Below, in pieces: positions 1 through 8,567 of a DNA stretch of 64,000 nucleotides; positions within the stretch are counted from its first letter, which is position 1; every line of letters begins with the position of its first letter. This DNA comes from Aequorivita sp. H23M31 (lineage in GTDB: Bacteria; Bacteroidota; Bacteroidia; Flavobacteriales; Flavobacteriaceae). Position numbers and translations under genes: made by a program. The notes below the pieces were generated by a model. The model was not told the origin of the DNA and did no database searches. It was given only the letters and a program-made list of their open reading frames with translations. The stretch is from assembly GCF_004022485.1 (NCBI RefSeq), contig NZ_CP034951.1:1798001-1862000 (forward strand), read 5' to 3'.

Positions 1-304
1 CCTCTTTATTTTTGTAAAATTGGATGCTGCAAATTATCACCATTCTTAGAAAGCTTTTGCAGGAGAAATATTAAGAATAGCGAACGGAAATTGCACCTTA
101 TTTGAAAGTAGGTAATCTAATATATAAAGTACAAATATTCCTAAGAAATATTTTTATATTTATGATAAATCTGTAGTTCCTATTGATAATTCTTCTCTTT
201 TTTAATAATCTCTTAGGTACCAATTAACAAATCCCTAAATGTTTCGGATTTTGGAATGGATATATTTGTTCCAGATTTTAAAGTCCAATCTTTCATCACA
301 CATT
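1..304. other. Intergenic region at window edge, no gene seen
   Basis: AT-rich stretch with no convincing reading frame on either strand. A TATATTTG at 261-268 fits the Bacteroidota -7 consensus TAnnTTTG and lies about 37 bases before the start of the next gene, so it may be that gene's promoter; no clear -33 element was found at the expected distance. The end of an upstream gene could lie outside the window. Confidence 0.4.
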
Positions 305-946
305 ATGAAATATCCGAAATATCTTCTCACCCTAATTATATTCGCCCTAGGGGGGACTCTAACCGCACAAGAAACCAAGTTTAACCGGTTTTCACTGGAA
401 CTTACAACTGGTATCGATGCGCCACTTTCCCTTCGCAATGGAAAATCAACTTCCGATTATATCGCATTTAAGCAATTTCAAATTTCGGGTAGATATATGA
501 TTTCCCAGACATACGGTATCAAAGGTTTTTATGGATACAACCAATTTAATCCCTCCAACGATTCTAATAATGGGCTAACTTTCCACCGTGTAGGTGCAGA
601 GGCAGTGGTAAATATTAATAGATTGCTTAATATAAATTCCGCTGGCCGCAGACAATTTAATGTATTGGCACATGGAGGAATGGGGCTCTCCTTGGCAAAA
701 CCCGACACTCAAAGCAATACGGATAACATAGGAAACGTTCTAATGGGAATGACGGGAGAAATAAAGTTGAGCAACCGTTTTTCGATATTGGGAGATGTAA
801 CGTACTTAGCTAATCTAAGGCAACATACCTATTTTGATGGTACCTCGCTTCCGCACAACGATTACAAAACGGGAAGTTTTGTAAATATCAGTGTGGGAAT
901 AATGTATAGTTTAGGTCCGAATAAATTTCACGCAGATTGGTATTAA
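305..946 (+). CDS. Small outer-membrane beta-barrel protein, hypothetical
   Basis: Predicted 213-residue exported protein. The ATG at 305 was chosen over an upstream in-frame ATG at 239 because it begins a clean signal peptide (MKYPKYLLTLIIFALGG, cleavage after TAQ); the longer form adds 22 residues that would bury it. After the signal, alternating hydrophobic and polar strands rich in Gly, Asn and aromatic residues, ending in a strand close to the C-terminus, suggest an eight-stranded barrel of the OmpA/OmpW-like size class. No catalytic motif is visible. It stands alone, convergent with the permease gene downstream. The function is unknown; the barrel call rests on pattern only. Confidence 0.6.
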   Translation: MKYPKYLLTLIIFALGGTLTAQETKFNRFSLELTTGIDAPLSLRNGKSTSDYIAFKQFQISGRYMISQTYGIKGFYGYNQFNPSNDSNNGLTFHRVGAEAVVNINRLLNINSAGRRQFNVLAHGGMGLSLAKPDTQSNTDNIGNVLMGMTGEIKLSNRFSILGDVTYLANLRQHTYFDGTSLPHNDYKTGSFVNISVGIMYSLGPNKFHADWY

Positions 947-994
947 AATGAATTATAGCGAATTAGATTGACGCTGGACTGAATTAATTATTCT

Positions 995-2098
995 CTATCC
1001 CCTTACATCCATAGCATCCCTGAGCGCATTGCCAATTAGCATAAATGCGGTTACCAAACTCATAATAGCTAAACCAGGAATTAAAGCCAAATAGGGTTTT
1101 CCTAAAATTATATAGGCATAATGATCTTTTATAATCCCTCCCCAGCTGGGAATGGGAGGTTGTGCACCAATTCCTAAAAACGACAGACCACTTTCAATTA
1201 GAATAGCACTTGCAAAATTAGCCGCAGAAATAATTATAACGGGAGCCATACTGTTTGGCAGTATATGCCTCAGGATAATTCGATAATCTCTATAGCCAAG
1301 GGCACGGGCCGCAGTAACATATTGCATTTGCTTTACGCCCAGTACCTGTCCACGTACCACACGTGCAACTTCAACCCACATAGTTAGTCCAACAGCAATA
1401 AAAACCTGCCAAAACCCCTTGCCAAGAGCCAAGGTAATAGCGATTACCAACAGTAGCGTTGGGATAGACCAGGTAACATTTATTAGCCACATAATGGCCG
1501 CGTCAATCTTTCCTCCATAATATCCCGCAATAGCTCCGAGAGAAATTCCAATTACCAAAGAAATGAAAACGGCTACAAAACCGATGGCCAAAGAAATTCT
1601 TATACCTATCAACATACGGCTCAATAGATCTCGGCCATATTTATCGGTACCGAGCAAAAACCTTTTTTCGGCAATATACTTTGTGGAAATTTCTTTTGCC
1701 GATTTAGCCTCAGGGAAAAGTGAAAGTGGATATTCCTTTTGTAGTCCAGCGGTTCCATCCGGGGTGTATTCGGTAATCTCCACGCCCCTATCTCTTATTA
1801 TATATTTAGAAATGGGGATTTCGGTATCTACGTTTTTTCTGCCAAAGAAGAAAATGGAAAGGGAATTTTGGTTCTGCACCTTTGCAGGAATTGTAAGCAT
1901 CAAAACGTCAAAACCGGGATTTTTGGAATGTATGGAAAGATGCATTTGATTGGCATTTACCGAATTATCGGGAGCCAAAGCATATGCAAAAATGGCCAAA
2001 AGAACGCATACTATTAAAAACCCAAAACTAAAAACGCCCCAAAAGTTTTTTTTAAACTTTTGGAGCGCAATTCCAGTTAATGAAGTAGCGGTTTTCAC
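995..2098 (-). CDS. ABC transporter permease, OppC/DppC type
   Basis: Inner-membrane permease of 367 residues from the binding-protein-dependent transport family (BPD_transp_1), the second permease of peptide/nickel-type importers. The start is GTG. One N-terminal membrane helix (about 20-42) is followed by a soluble stretch to about residue 150, then about five helices. The EAA loop is clear (ARALGYRDYRIILRHILPN), and LLGTDKYGRDLLSRM before the transmembrane core is typical of OppC. The roughly 110-residue periplasmic insert is longer than in Escherichia coli OppC but is common in Bacteroidota. No partner permease, ATPase or binding protein is adjacent, so the substrate is unknown; the other subunits are probably encoded elsewhere. 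Confidence 0.85.
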   Translation of the reverse strand: MKTATSLTGIALQKFKKNFWGVFSFGFLIVCVLLAIFAYALAPDNSVNANQMHLSIHSKNPGFDVLMLTIPAKVQNQNSLSIFFFGRKNVDTEIPISKYIIRDRGVEITEYTPDGTAGLQKEYPLSLFPEAKSAKEISTKYIAEKRFLLGTDKYGRDLLSRMLIGIRISLAIGFVAVFISLVIGISLGAIAGYYGGKIDAAIMWLINVTWSIPTLLLVIAITLALGKGFWQVFIAVGLTMWVEVARVVRGQVLGVKQMQYVTAARALGYRDYRIILRHILPNSMAPVIIISAANFASAILIESGLSFLGIGAQPPIPSWGGIIKDHYAYIILGKPYLALIPGLAIMSLVTAFMLIGNALRDAMDVRG

Positions 2099-2242
2099 GT
2101 TCCAAATTTACTGAATTTTTTCGGTAGAACATGAAATTACCCTTCTCCCTATTTGATAGCTTAAAGTTTATTTCCCCAAAGCCCGGTATGAAAACGTCCT
2201 CTATTCTAAAGGTAAGGTCCCTATAGAATTAGAACTAATTGA

Positions 2243-4474
2243 TTATTGCTTTATATCAGCAACCTTATCAGCTTTAATATGGCTCATTTTTAGATCTTCA
2301 AGCACGTGTACGGCTTCTTCTACATAAATATCCTTTCCCAAATTCTTATGCCAACGTTTGCGCTTTTCCATCAAGGTCGTGTCTTTTACCATAAGCTCAA
2401 TCTCATTAGGTAATGAAACGAATTTAAGGTGATTATTATATTTATCGATAGAATCAAAACGTTTGGTTTCCTCCTTTCTTTGGTCAATCTCCGCACTATA
2501 TTCGTTGTAATTTAAATTGACCTGTTTTTCATCTCTACGAACCTTGATCCACTTCGCATTATCGTCAATCAGTTGTAATTCCTTGTTTTTTGCCATCCTG
2601 GCCTTACTTTTTTTGATAGTTTCCTCATAATCAAGATATCCATTCCAAGGAGAATATTTAGCAGGAGCAATTTTGTCATAAGGCAAAGGATTCTCGTAAT
2701 CCTTTTCGCCTATGTCTATATAACTGTATCGATCTGGCATTACAACGTCGCTTTTCACTCCTTCTAACTGGGTAGAACCACCGTTGATACGGTAAAACTT
2801 TTGAGAAGTAATCTTTAAAGCACCCATATCTCCCATATCGTTGTTTCGAAGCCATTGGTTTAAATCCACAACATTTTGCACGGTACCTTTACCATAAGTT
2901 TGTTTGCTTCCTATGATAATAGCTCGATGATAATCTTGCATTGCCGCTGCCAAAATCTCGGAAGCAGATGCTGAAAGTTCGTTGACCAAAATTACTAATG
3001 GACCATCCCATACAATTTCATCGCTTTCATCATCAAGAACCTCTTTTCTATCGGTAGAAGCTACCTGAACTACTGGTCCCTTTTTTATAAAAAGACCTGC
3101 AATGTCAACTGCAGTACGTAAGGACCCTCCTCCATTATTTCGCAGATCAAGAACAAGTCCCTCCATTCCCTGAGACTTTAAACTAAGTATTTCTTTTTTA
3201 ACATCGGAAGCTGCATTGCGCTCCTTGTAATTCTGCATATTAAAATAAAATTGGGGCAGATTGATTAAACCAAACTTATGATCTTCTTTCTCAATTAAAG
3301 AAGATTTGGCATAGGTCTCCTCAATTTCTACAACATCTCTTGTTAAAACCTTATCTGAAATAGTCCCATCCACATTTTTAATAGTTAGGGTTACTTTAGT
3401 ACCCTTAGGTCCCTTGATAAGTTTTACTGCATCGTCAATACGCATTCCTACAATGCTGACAGCTTCTGCTTCCTTGTCTTGCTTTACTTTTAAGATAACA
3501 TCTCCAACTTCAATTTTTTCGCTTCGCCAAGCTGGGCCTCCGCTAATAATTTCAATTACCGTTATATAGTCGTTTTTCTTTTGAAGTTTAGCTCCAATGC
3601 CTTCCAGTTTTCCAGACATCTGGAGATCGAATCTATCTTTATCCGGCGGAGCGAAATAATTACTATGTGGATCAAATTCTGTTACAATAGTATTTAAATA
3701 AATTGCAAAATAATCCTTGCGCTCCAAATCCTTCGTAAAATCGAAATATTCATCCAAAGACTTTTTAGTATTTTCTCTAGCTTGCTCTTCCAGTTCGGCC
3801 AATGTTTTAGGAACAAATGGTTCTGTAGATTTCCTTTCAGACTTTTTCGGACGACTTATGGCCTCATCATTATCAAAATCTTCATCTTCATTGTCAGAAA
3901 CCTCTTCAGAAGCACTTATTCCCTTCTCCATGTTCTTTTGATCTTCCACGAGATCGTAGTAACCAGATAGAACAGTAAATTTAAGTTGCTTTCTCCAACG
4001 TTCGCGTAATTCATTTCGATCTTTTGCATATCCCATCTTGTCATAATCCAAGTCAATAGATTCCTTTTTTGTGAAATCGAAGGGTTTCTCTAAAATTTCA
4101 GGATAAAGTTCGGTCACCTCGGCCATCCGCTCTAAAAAACGACTGTGCACTACATTGAAGAAAGAAAGATCTTTTTCCTTAATCTGATCATCAATCTCTG
4201 TTCTATATTTACTGAAATCTTGAATATCAGAAGTCAAAAAATACCTTTTTAAGGGATCCAGCCCTTTTATAAAATTATCATACACATCTGCCGAAAAGGC
4301 ATCGTCCACACTCTTTGGGTCATAATGTCCCTTTTGAATAACATAGGTAACCAGATCCAAGAGCAATTTATCCTTGTCCGGATCTTTAAATTCTTTGGTA
4401 GTAAAACTACAAGAAGCCACTGCCACAAATACAGCAAGGAATAATACCTTAAAATTCTTTTTTAAAATATGCAT
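2243..4474 (-). CDS. prc: Carboxy-terminal processing protease (tail-specific protease, S41)
   Basis: Lipoprotein of 743 residues with lipobox VASC (Cys22). Periplasmic serine protease of the Prc/Tsp family, which degrades or trims envelope proteins from their C-termini. An N-terminal all-helical region (about 30-270, with a charged low-complexity stretch near 185-215) precedes a PDZ domain (about 285-375, with LEGIGAKLQ and GGPAWRSEKIEVGD) and the S41 protease domain. The catalytic Ser lies in NELSASASEIL near residue 500 and the Lys in QTYGKGTVQ near residue 526. The long helical C-terminal domain (DUF3340) is present, as in E. coli Prc. It is divergent from surE, separated by 190 bases that should hold both promoters. 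Confidence 0.92.
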   Translation of the reverse strand: MHILKKNFKVLFLAVFVAVASCSFTTKEFKDPDKDKLLLDLVTYVIQKGHYDPKSVDDAFSADVYDNFIKGLDPLKRYFLTSDIQDFSKYRTEIDDQIKEKDLSFFNVVHSRFLERMAEVTELYPEILEKPFDFTKKESIDLDYDKMGYAKDRNELRERWRKQLKFTVLSGYYDLVEDQKNMEKGISASEEVSDNEDEDFDNDEAISRPKKSERKSTEPFVPKTLAELEEQARENTKKSLDEYFDFTKDLERKDYFAIYLNTIVTEFDPHSNYFAPPDKDRFDLQMSGKLEGIGAKLQKKNDYITVIEIISGGPAWRSEKIEVGDVILKVKQDKEAEAVSIVGMRIDDAVKLIKGPKGTKVTLTIKNVDGTISDKVLTRDVVEIEETYAKSSLIEKEDHKFGLINLPQFYFNMQNYKERNAASDVKKEILSLKSQGMEGLVLDLRNNGGGSLRTAVDIAGLFIKKGPVVQVASTDRKEVLDDESDEIVWDGPLVILVNELSASASEILAAAMQDYHRAIIIGSKQTYGKGTVQNVVDLNQWLRNNDMGDMGALKITSQKFYRINGGSTQLEGVKSDVVMPDRYSYIDIGEKDYENPLPYDKIAPAKYSPWNGYLDYEETIKKSKARMAKNKELQLIDDNAKWIKVRRDEKQVNLNYNEYSAEIDQRKEETKRFDSIDKYNNHLKFVSLPNEIELMVKDTTLMEKRKRWHKNLGKDIYVEEAVHVLEDLKMSHIKADKVADIKQ

Positions 4475-4607
4475 ACTATTTTTTTATTCTTAAATTCTAG
4501 GAAACGCCTAAATTATACAAAAAACCGTGCCATAAAAATACAATGGTAATAATATTTTGTTAAACAAGATTTTGAAGCGAAGGTTTGACATTCCTAGGAT
4601 TACAAGA

Positions 4608-4638
4608 GTTCAGAACATAATTAATAAATGTATTTTTG
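4608..4638 (+). promoter_or_regulatory. Candidate promoter of surE
   Basis: TATTTTTG at 4631-4638 fits the TAnnTTTG -7 consensus of Bacteroidota and sits 26 bases before the ATG. A weak -33 candidate (GTTCAG at 4608-4613) lies 17 bases upstream, slightly closer than the usual 19. Assigned by position and consensus only. Confidence 0.4.
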
Positions 4639-4664
4639 TAGGTTAAAATAGTATTGAGAATTTG

Positions 4665-5438
4665 ATGATAAAACGCCCCCTTATTTTAGTTACAAATGAT
4701 GATGGCATCAACGCTCCTGGAATTAGAGCTCTGATAGAAGTAATGAACGAAATTGGCGATGTTTGTGTCGTTGCACCGGACTCTCCCCAGAGCGGAATGG
4801 GGCACGCCATTACTATAAACGATGCAGTTTATTGCAACCATATCAAGGTTGGTAGCGATAAGCTCCATCAGGAGTATAGTTGTAGCGGCACACCTGTAGA
4901 TTGCGTAAAACTGGCCGTAAATGAGGTTTTAAAACGAAAACCTGATCTTTGTGTTAGTGGAATAAATCACGGAAGCAATTCATCAATAAACGTCATTTAC
5001 AGTGGAACTATGAGTGCTGCGGTAGAAGCTGGCACCTTGGGAATTCCCGCTATCGGCTTTTCACTTTTGGACTTTTCACTAGAAGCAGATTTTAATGCCT
5101 CAAAGAAAATTGCGAAAATAATTGCCCTCGAGACCCTTAAAAACGGATTACCAAAGGGAGTGGTCCTCAATGTCAACATTCCAAAACTGAAAAGTTCTGA
5201 AATTAGAGGTATAAAGGTTTGTCGCCAGGCGAACGCACATTGGCAAGAAAAATTCGACAAGCGCACAAATCCTTTAGGGCGGGATTATTATTGGCTAACC
5301 GGAACCTTCGTAAATGAGGACAAAGGCAAGGATACAGATGAATGGGCCCTCGAACAAGGATATGTTTCCGTGGTTCCAGTACAGTTTGACCTTACCGCTC
5401 ATCATGCCATCAATGAACTTAATACTTGGGATTTGTAA
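4665..5438 (+). CDS. surE: 5'/3'-nucleotidase SurE
   Basis: Metal-dependent nucleoside monophosphate phosphatase of 257 residues, near the usual SurE size. The metal site is visible in VTNDDGINAPG at the N-terminus (paired Asp) and in NHGSNSSINVIYSGTMSAA near residue 100, the SurE signature. The ATG at 4665 is preferred to the TTG one codon earlier. The protein acts in the cytosol in nucleotide turnover and stress survival. A three-helix membrane protein follows, then coaD, on the same strand; the 222-base gap after surE, which contains a GGGAGAC repeat, makes a shared transcript uncertain. Confidence 0.95.
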   Translation: MIKRPLILVTNDDGINAPGIRALIEVMNEIGDVCVVAPDSPQSGMGHAITINDAVYCNHIKVGSDKLHQEYSCSGTPVDCVKLAVNEVLKRKPDLCVSGINHGSNSSINVIYSGTMSAAVEAGTLGIPAIGFSLLDFSLEADFNASKKIAKIIALETLKNGLPKGVVLNVNIPKLKSSEIRGIKVCRQANAHWQEKFDKRTNPLGRDYYWLTGTFVNEDKGKDTDEWALEQGYVSVVPVQFDLTAHHAINELNTWDL

Positions 5439-5660
5439 TTTAGATAAGACGGGAGATAGAGGACGGGAGACGGAGGCGGGAGACGGGAGACGGGAGACAA
5501 AATCAAAAAAGGGAAAAAAAAGAATTCCTGTCATCCCACGCTTTAGCGAAGATCTAAAAACCTGAAACTTTTAATTTTGAACAGTAAACTTTTTCTTTTG
5601 AATTTTTAACGAAAATGAAAGTAGCTGAAACTTGAAACCTGAAAATAACTATAAAACATT
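5439..5660. repeat. GGGAGAC short tandem repeat and AT-rich spacer
   Basis: Just after surE the sequence holds three contiguous copies of GGGAGAC at about 5478-5498, inside a longer purine-biased stretch of GACGGGAGA-like units (5445-5510). Apparent reading frames here are low-complexity artefacts. The second half (5570-5660) is AT-rich leader for the next gene. Confidence 0.6.
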
Positions 5661-5948
5661 ATGAAACCACATATCAAGGAAATTTTAATTGGGCTGGTAA
5701 TAGGACTGGTTGCGAACGTGGCGGGAATATACCTTTACATTTATTTTTTCTCTGAACATAGTTTAGAAACTACCTTACAGGCTGCCGTGGAAGAAGGTTT
5801 TTTAGGTAGTTTAATTGCCCTCGGTGCAATTCTCAACCTGTTGGCATTTTTCGTTTTCATAAAGAAAAAACAACTTTATAGAGCTCGCGGCGTATTATTG
5901 GCGACACTCATTGCAGCGTTGGCAATAGTTATTTCAAAATTCTTCTGA
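5661..5948 (+). CDS. Small three-helix membrane protein, hypothetical
   Basis: Protein of 95 residues with three predicted membrane helices (about 8-30, 48-68 and 77-94) joined by a short acidic loop and a basic loop (IKKKQLYRARG). No motif assigns a function. Its own ATG follows a plausible purine-rich leader. It lies between surE and coaD, 57 bases before coaD, and may be co-transcribed with coaD. From memory, flavobacterial genomes often carry a similar small membrane protein next to surE; this was not checked. Confidence 0.7.
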   Translation: MKPHIKEILIGLVIGLVANVAGIYLYIYFFSEHSLETTLQAAVEEGFLGSLIALGAILNLLAFFVFIKKKQLYRARGVLLATLIAALAIVISKFF

Positions 5949-6005
5949 CAAAAAACTGCATTCCCTTAGATGTTGTTATCTTAGTAAGCCAATAAAATCA
6001 TTAAA

Positions 6006-6458
6006 ATGAAACGAGCAGTATTTCCTGGAACCTTCGATCCGATTACCCTTGGTCATATAGACATTATTGAACGTGCCCTACCACTCTTTGATGAAATCGT
6101 GATAGCCATTGGAGTCAATGCTGATAAAAAAACAATGTTTCCGTTAGATGAAAGAATTAAATTTATTACAGAAGCCTTTAAAGAAGAGACCAAGATCAGC
6201 GTTAAAAGCTACTCAGGCCTTACAGCACATTTTTGTATTTCGGAACAAGCAGAATATATTGTCCGGGGTTTGCGTAATACTACCGATCTAAACTTTGAAC
6301 AGCCGATTGCCCAAACTAATTTTAAGATGGCTAAAATAGACAGTCTGTTCTTAATCTGCTCTCCTGAAGTTTCCAACATCTCCTCCACCATCGTCAGGGA
6401 TATAATGCGAAATGACGGGGACTATTCTAATCTCGTTCCTACTTCAGTAAAAAAATAA
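6006..6458 (+). CDS. coaD: Phosphopantetheine adenylyltransferase
   Basis: Transfers AMP from ATP to 4'-phosphopantetheine, the penultimate step of coenzyme A synthesis, in the cytosol. The 150 residues match the normal family length. The nucleotidyltransferase signature GTFDPITLGHIDII at the N-terminus contains the (T/H)xGH catalytic motif, and SNISSTIVRDIM near residue 125 is the ISSTxVR motif of CoaD. It is convergent with rpsT; a hairpin at 6505-6534 separates them and may end both transcripts. Confidence 0.95.
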   Translation: MKRAVFPGTFDPITLGHIDIIERALPLFDEIVIAIGVNADKKTMFPLDERIKFITEAFKEETKISVKSYSGLTAHFCISEQAEYIVRGLRNTTDLNFEQPIAQTNFKMAKIDSLFLICSPEVSNISSTIVRDIMRNDGDYSNLVPTSVKK

Positions 6459-6504
6459 GCAATTAACTCCAAAGTGGTTCGGATCTTCCTAAAAGCCCTA
6501 AAAT

Positions 6505-6534
6505 GAAAAAACCTTCCAGTTTCCTGAAAGGTTT
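6505..6534 (-). terminator. Rho-independent terminator of rpsT, possibly bidirectional
   Basis: An 11-base stem (AAACCTTCCAG paired with CTGAAAGGTTT, one mismatch) with a TTTC loop. On the minus strand it is followed by a T-run, as expected for the end of rpsT. On the plus strand it lies 46 bases after the coaD stop and could also end that transcript. Confidence 0.75.
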
Positions 6535-6557
6535 ATATTTCTATACATTTAAAAATC

Positions 6558-6809
6558 TTATAGAGCAGCTACGTGCTTGGCCATATTCGATTTCAAGTTT
6601 GAAGCCTTGTTATCGTGAATAATGTTTTTCTTGGCCAATTTGTCAATCATAGAAACCACAGTTGGGAACATAGTCTCAGCTTCCTTCTTATCTGTAAGCT
6701 CTTGGAATTTCTTCATGGCGTTACGAGCCGTTTTATGCTGATAACGATTTCTCAAGCGTTTAGTTTCGTTGCTTCTAATTCTCTTTAATGCTGACTTGTG
6801 GTTTGCCAT
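6558..6809 (-). CDS. rpsT: 30S ribosomal protein S20
   Basis: Small basic protein of 83 residues that binds 16S rRNA in the small subunit. It starts [19 protein letters not shown], the S20 N-terminal signature, and stays rich in Lys and Arg throughout with predicted long helices. The length is normal. It lies 28 bases downstream of tRNA-Glu on the same strand, so the tRNA promoter at 6931-6961 probably drives both genes; the hairpin at 6505-6534 follows the stop. Confidence 0.96.
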   Translation of the reverse strand: MANHKSALKRIRSNETKRLRNRYQHKTARNAMKKFQELTDKKEAETMFPTVVSMIDKLAKKNIIHDNKASNLKSNMAKHVAAL

Positions 6810-6837
6810 TGTGTACTTGTTAAATTCTAAACTTCTG

Positions 6838-6909
6838 TAGTCCGTAGGGGAATCGAACCCCTGTTACCAGGATGAAAACCTGGCGTCCTAACCCCTAGAC
6901 GAACGGACC
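6838..6909 (-). tRNA. tRNA-Glu (UUC anticodon)
   Basis: A complete cloverleaf reads on the minus strand: acceptor GGTCCGT pairing with ACGGACT (first pair G-U), the D-arm GTCTAGGGGTTAGGAC, an anticodon arm CCAGG-TTTTCAT-CCTGG containing TTC, and a T-arm AGGGG-TTCGATT-CCCCT. CCA is not encoded. It sits between proS and rpsT. Exact ends were placed by eye. Confidence 0.93.
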
Positions 6910-6930
6910 ATTAATTTTCAAATGCGGATG

Positions 6931-6961
6931 CAAAAATACAACTATTTTTCATTCACGCAAA
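6931..6961 (-). promoter_or_regulatory. Bacteroidota-type promoter of tRNA-Glu and rpsT
   Basis: On the minus strand TTTG (6958-6961), exactly 19 bases of spacer and TATTTTTG (6931-6938) match the TTTG-N19-TAnnTTTG consensus of Bacteroidota vegetative promoters. Transcription would start a few bases before the mature tRNA 5' end at 6909. Confidence 0.75.
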
Positions 6962-6988
6962 TCTAAAATGAAATTTTATTGTTTTTAT

Positions 6989-8464
6989 TTAATACGCCTT
7001 TGCAAAAAGCACTTTCCTTGCTCCTGCTTTCCCAGTCACCATACAGTTTCCGCTCTCATCTTGAGCATCTAAAGGAATACATCGTATGGTCGCTTTGGTC
7101 TCATTTTTAATCTTTTCTTCTGTTTCAGGAGTACCGTCCCAATATGCGGAAATAAATCCGCCTTTGGATTCCAGCACTTCCTTAAACTCATCATAGGAAG
7201 AAACTTCTGTTGTATGTTCTATTCTATAAGTCAATGCTTTCTCAAAAAGATTGTTTTGTATTTCCGCCATTAAAGAAATTACTTTATCTACCACATCATG
7301 CTTAGCCACAAATTCCTTCGTAAGTGTATCTCTTCTTGCCAACTCCACAGTTCCCTTTTCTATGTCCTTAGGACCAATTGCAATTCGAACGGGAACACCT
7401 TTTAATTCATATTCATTGAATTTCCAACCTGGCTTCTGAGTGTCGCGATTGTCAAATTTAACTCTAAGTCCCTTTGAACGCAATTGCTTCATTAAGTCAT
7501 TAGCTACCTCGCTCACCGCTTTCAACTCTTCCTCACTTCTGTAAATAGGCACAATAACCACCTGATCAGGCGCCAGATTTGGTGGAAGAACCAGGCCATT
7601 ATCATCGCTATGGGTCATTATTAAAGCTCCCACTAGTCGAGTGGAAACACCCCAAGAAGTTGCCCAAACATAATCTAGAGCTCCATCTTTGGCAGCAAAC
7701 TTAACATCAAAAGCCTTGGCAAAATTTTGTCCCAGAAAGTGGGATGTTCCTGCCTGTAAAGCTTTACCATCTTGCATAAGCGCCTCGATACAATAAGTTT
7801 CAAGTGCCCCAGCAAATCGTTCACTTTCTGTTTTGGTACCTTTCACAACTGGAATCGCCATAAAGTTTTCCGCAAAGTCGGAATAAACATTCATCATTTG
7901 TTCTGCCTCCGCAATAGCTTCTTCTTTAGTGGCGTGGGCAGTATGTCCCTCCTGCCATAAGAATTCCGCTGTTCGCAAAAACAGACGGGTACGCATTTCC
8001 CAGCGGACCACATTGGCCCATTGGTTTATTAACAACGGTAAATCTCTATAAGATTGAATCCATTTGCGGTAAGTATCCCAAATAATTGTTTCAGAAGTTG
8101 GCCTAACAATTAATTCCTCCTCCAATTTTGCTTCCGGATCTACGATAATTCCACTTCCGTCCTCTGCATTCTTTAGTCTATAATGTGTAACTACGGCACA
8201 TTCTTTTGCAAATCCATCAACATGGCTGGCTTCTTTACTGAAATAGGATTTGGGGATAAATAATGGAAAATAGGCATTCTGATGTCCTGTTTCTTTGAAC
8301 ATCCTATCCAACTCGGCCTGCATCCTCTCCCAAATAGCATAGCCATAGGGCTTGATTACCATACAGCCCCTTACGCCCGAATTTTCAGCTAAATCGGCTC
8401 TGATTACCAACTCATTATACCATTTAGAATAATCTTCTTCTCGTGTAGTTAGTTTCTTCGCCAT
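6989..8464 (-). CDS. proS: Prolyl-tRNA synthetase, archaeal/eukaryotic-like short type
   Basis: Class II synthetase of 491 residues that charges tRNA-Pro in the cytosol. The length and the absence of the roughly 180-residue editing insert place it in the short type common in Bacteroidota. Motif 2 region [15 protein letters not shown] (near 165-180), [15 protein letters not shown] (motif 1/2 area) and [17 protein letters not shown] (near 240) are typical of this form. The anticodon-binding domain follows, with [15 protein letters not shown], and the C-terminal zinc-like domain ends in [12 protein letters not shown], the usual ProS terminus. It lies 79 bases upstream of tRNA-Glu, which has its own promoter. 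Confidence 0.96.
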   Translation of the reverse strand: MAKKLTTREEDYSKWYNELVIRADLAENSGVRGCMVIKPYGYAIWERMQAELDRMFKETGHQNAYFPLFIPKSYFSKEASHVDGFAKECAVVTHYRLKNAEDGSGIIVDPEAKLEEELIVRPTSETIIWDTYRKWIQSYRDLPLLINQWANVVRWEMRTRLFLRTAEFLWQEGHTAHATKEEAIAEAEQMMNVYSDFAENFMAIPVVKGTKTESERFAGALETYCIEALMQDGKALQAGTSHFLGQNFAKAFDVKFAAKDGALDYVWATSWGVSTRLVGALIMTHSDDNGLVLPPNLAPDQVVIVPIYRSEEELKAVSEVANDLMKQLRSKGLRVKFDNRDTQKPGWKFNEYELKGVPVRIAIGPKDIEKGTVELARRDTLTKEFVAKHDVVDKVISLMAEIQNNLFEKALTYRIEHTTEVSSYDEFKEVLESKGGFISAYWDGTPETEEKIKNETKATIRCIPLDAQDESGNCMVTGKAGARKVLFAKAY

Positions 8465-8567
8465 AGTATGGGATTTGGCACAAAAGTTGCAACCTTGTTA
8501 AAGCATTAGTTATTGTTCGCAAAACTACTTATTTTTATGAATTCAAACAATTATTAAAACTACAGAT

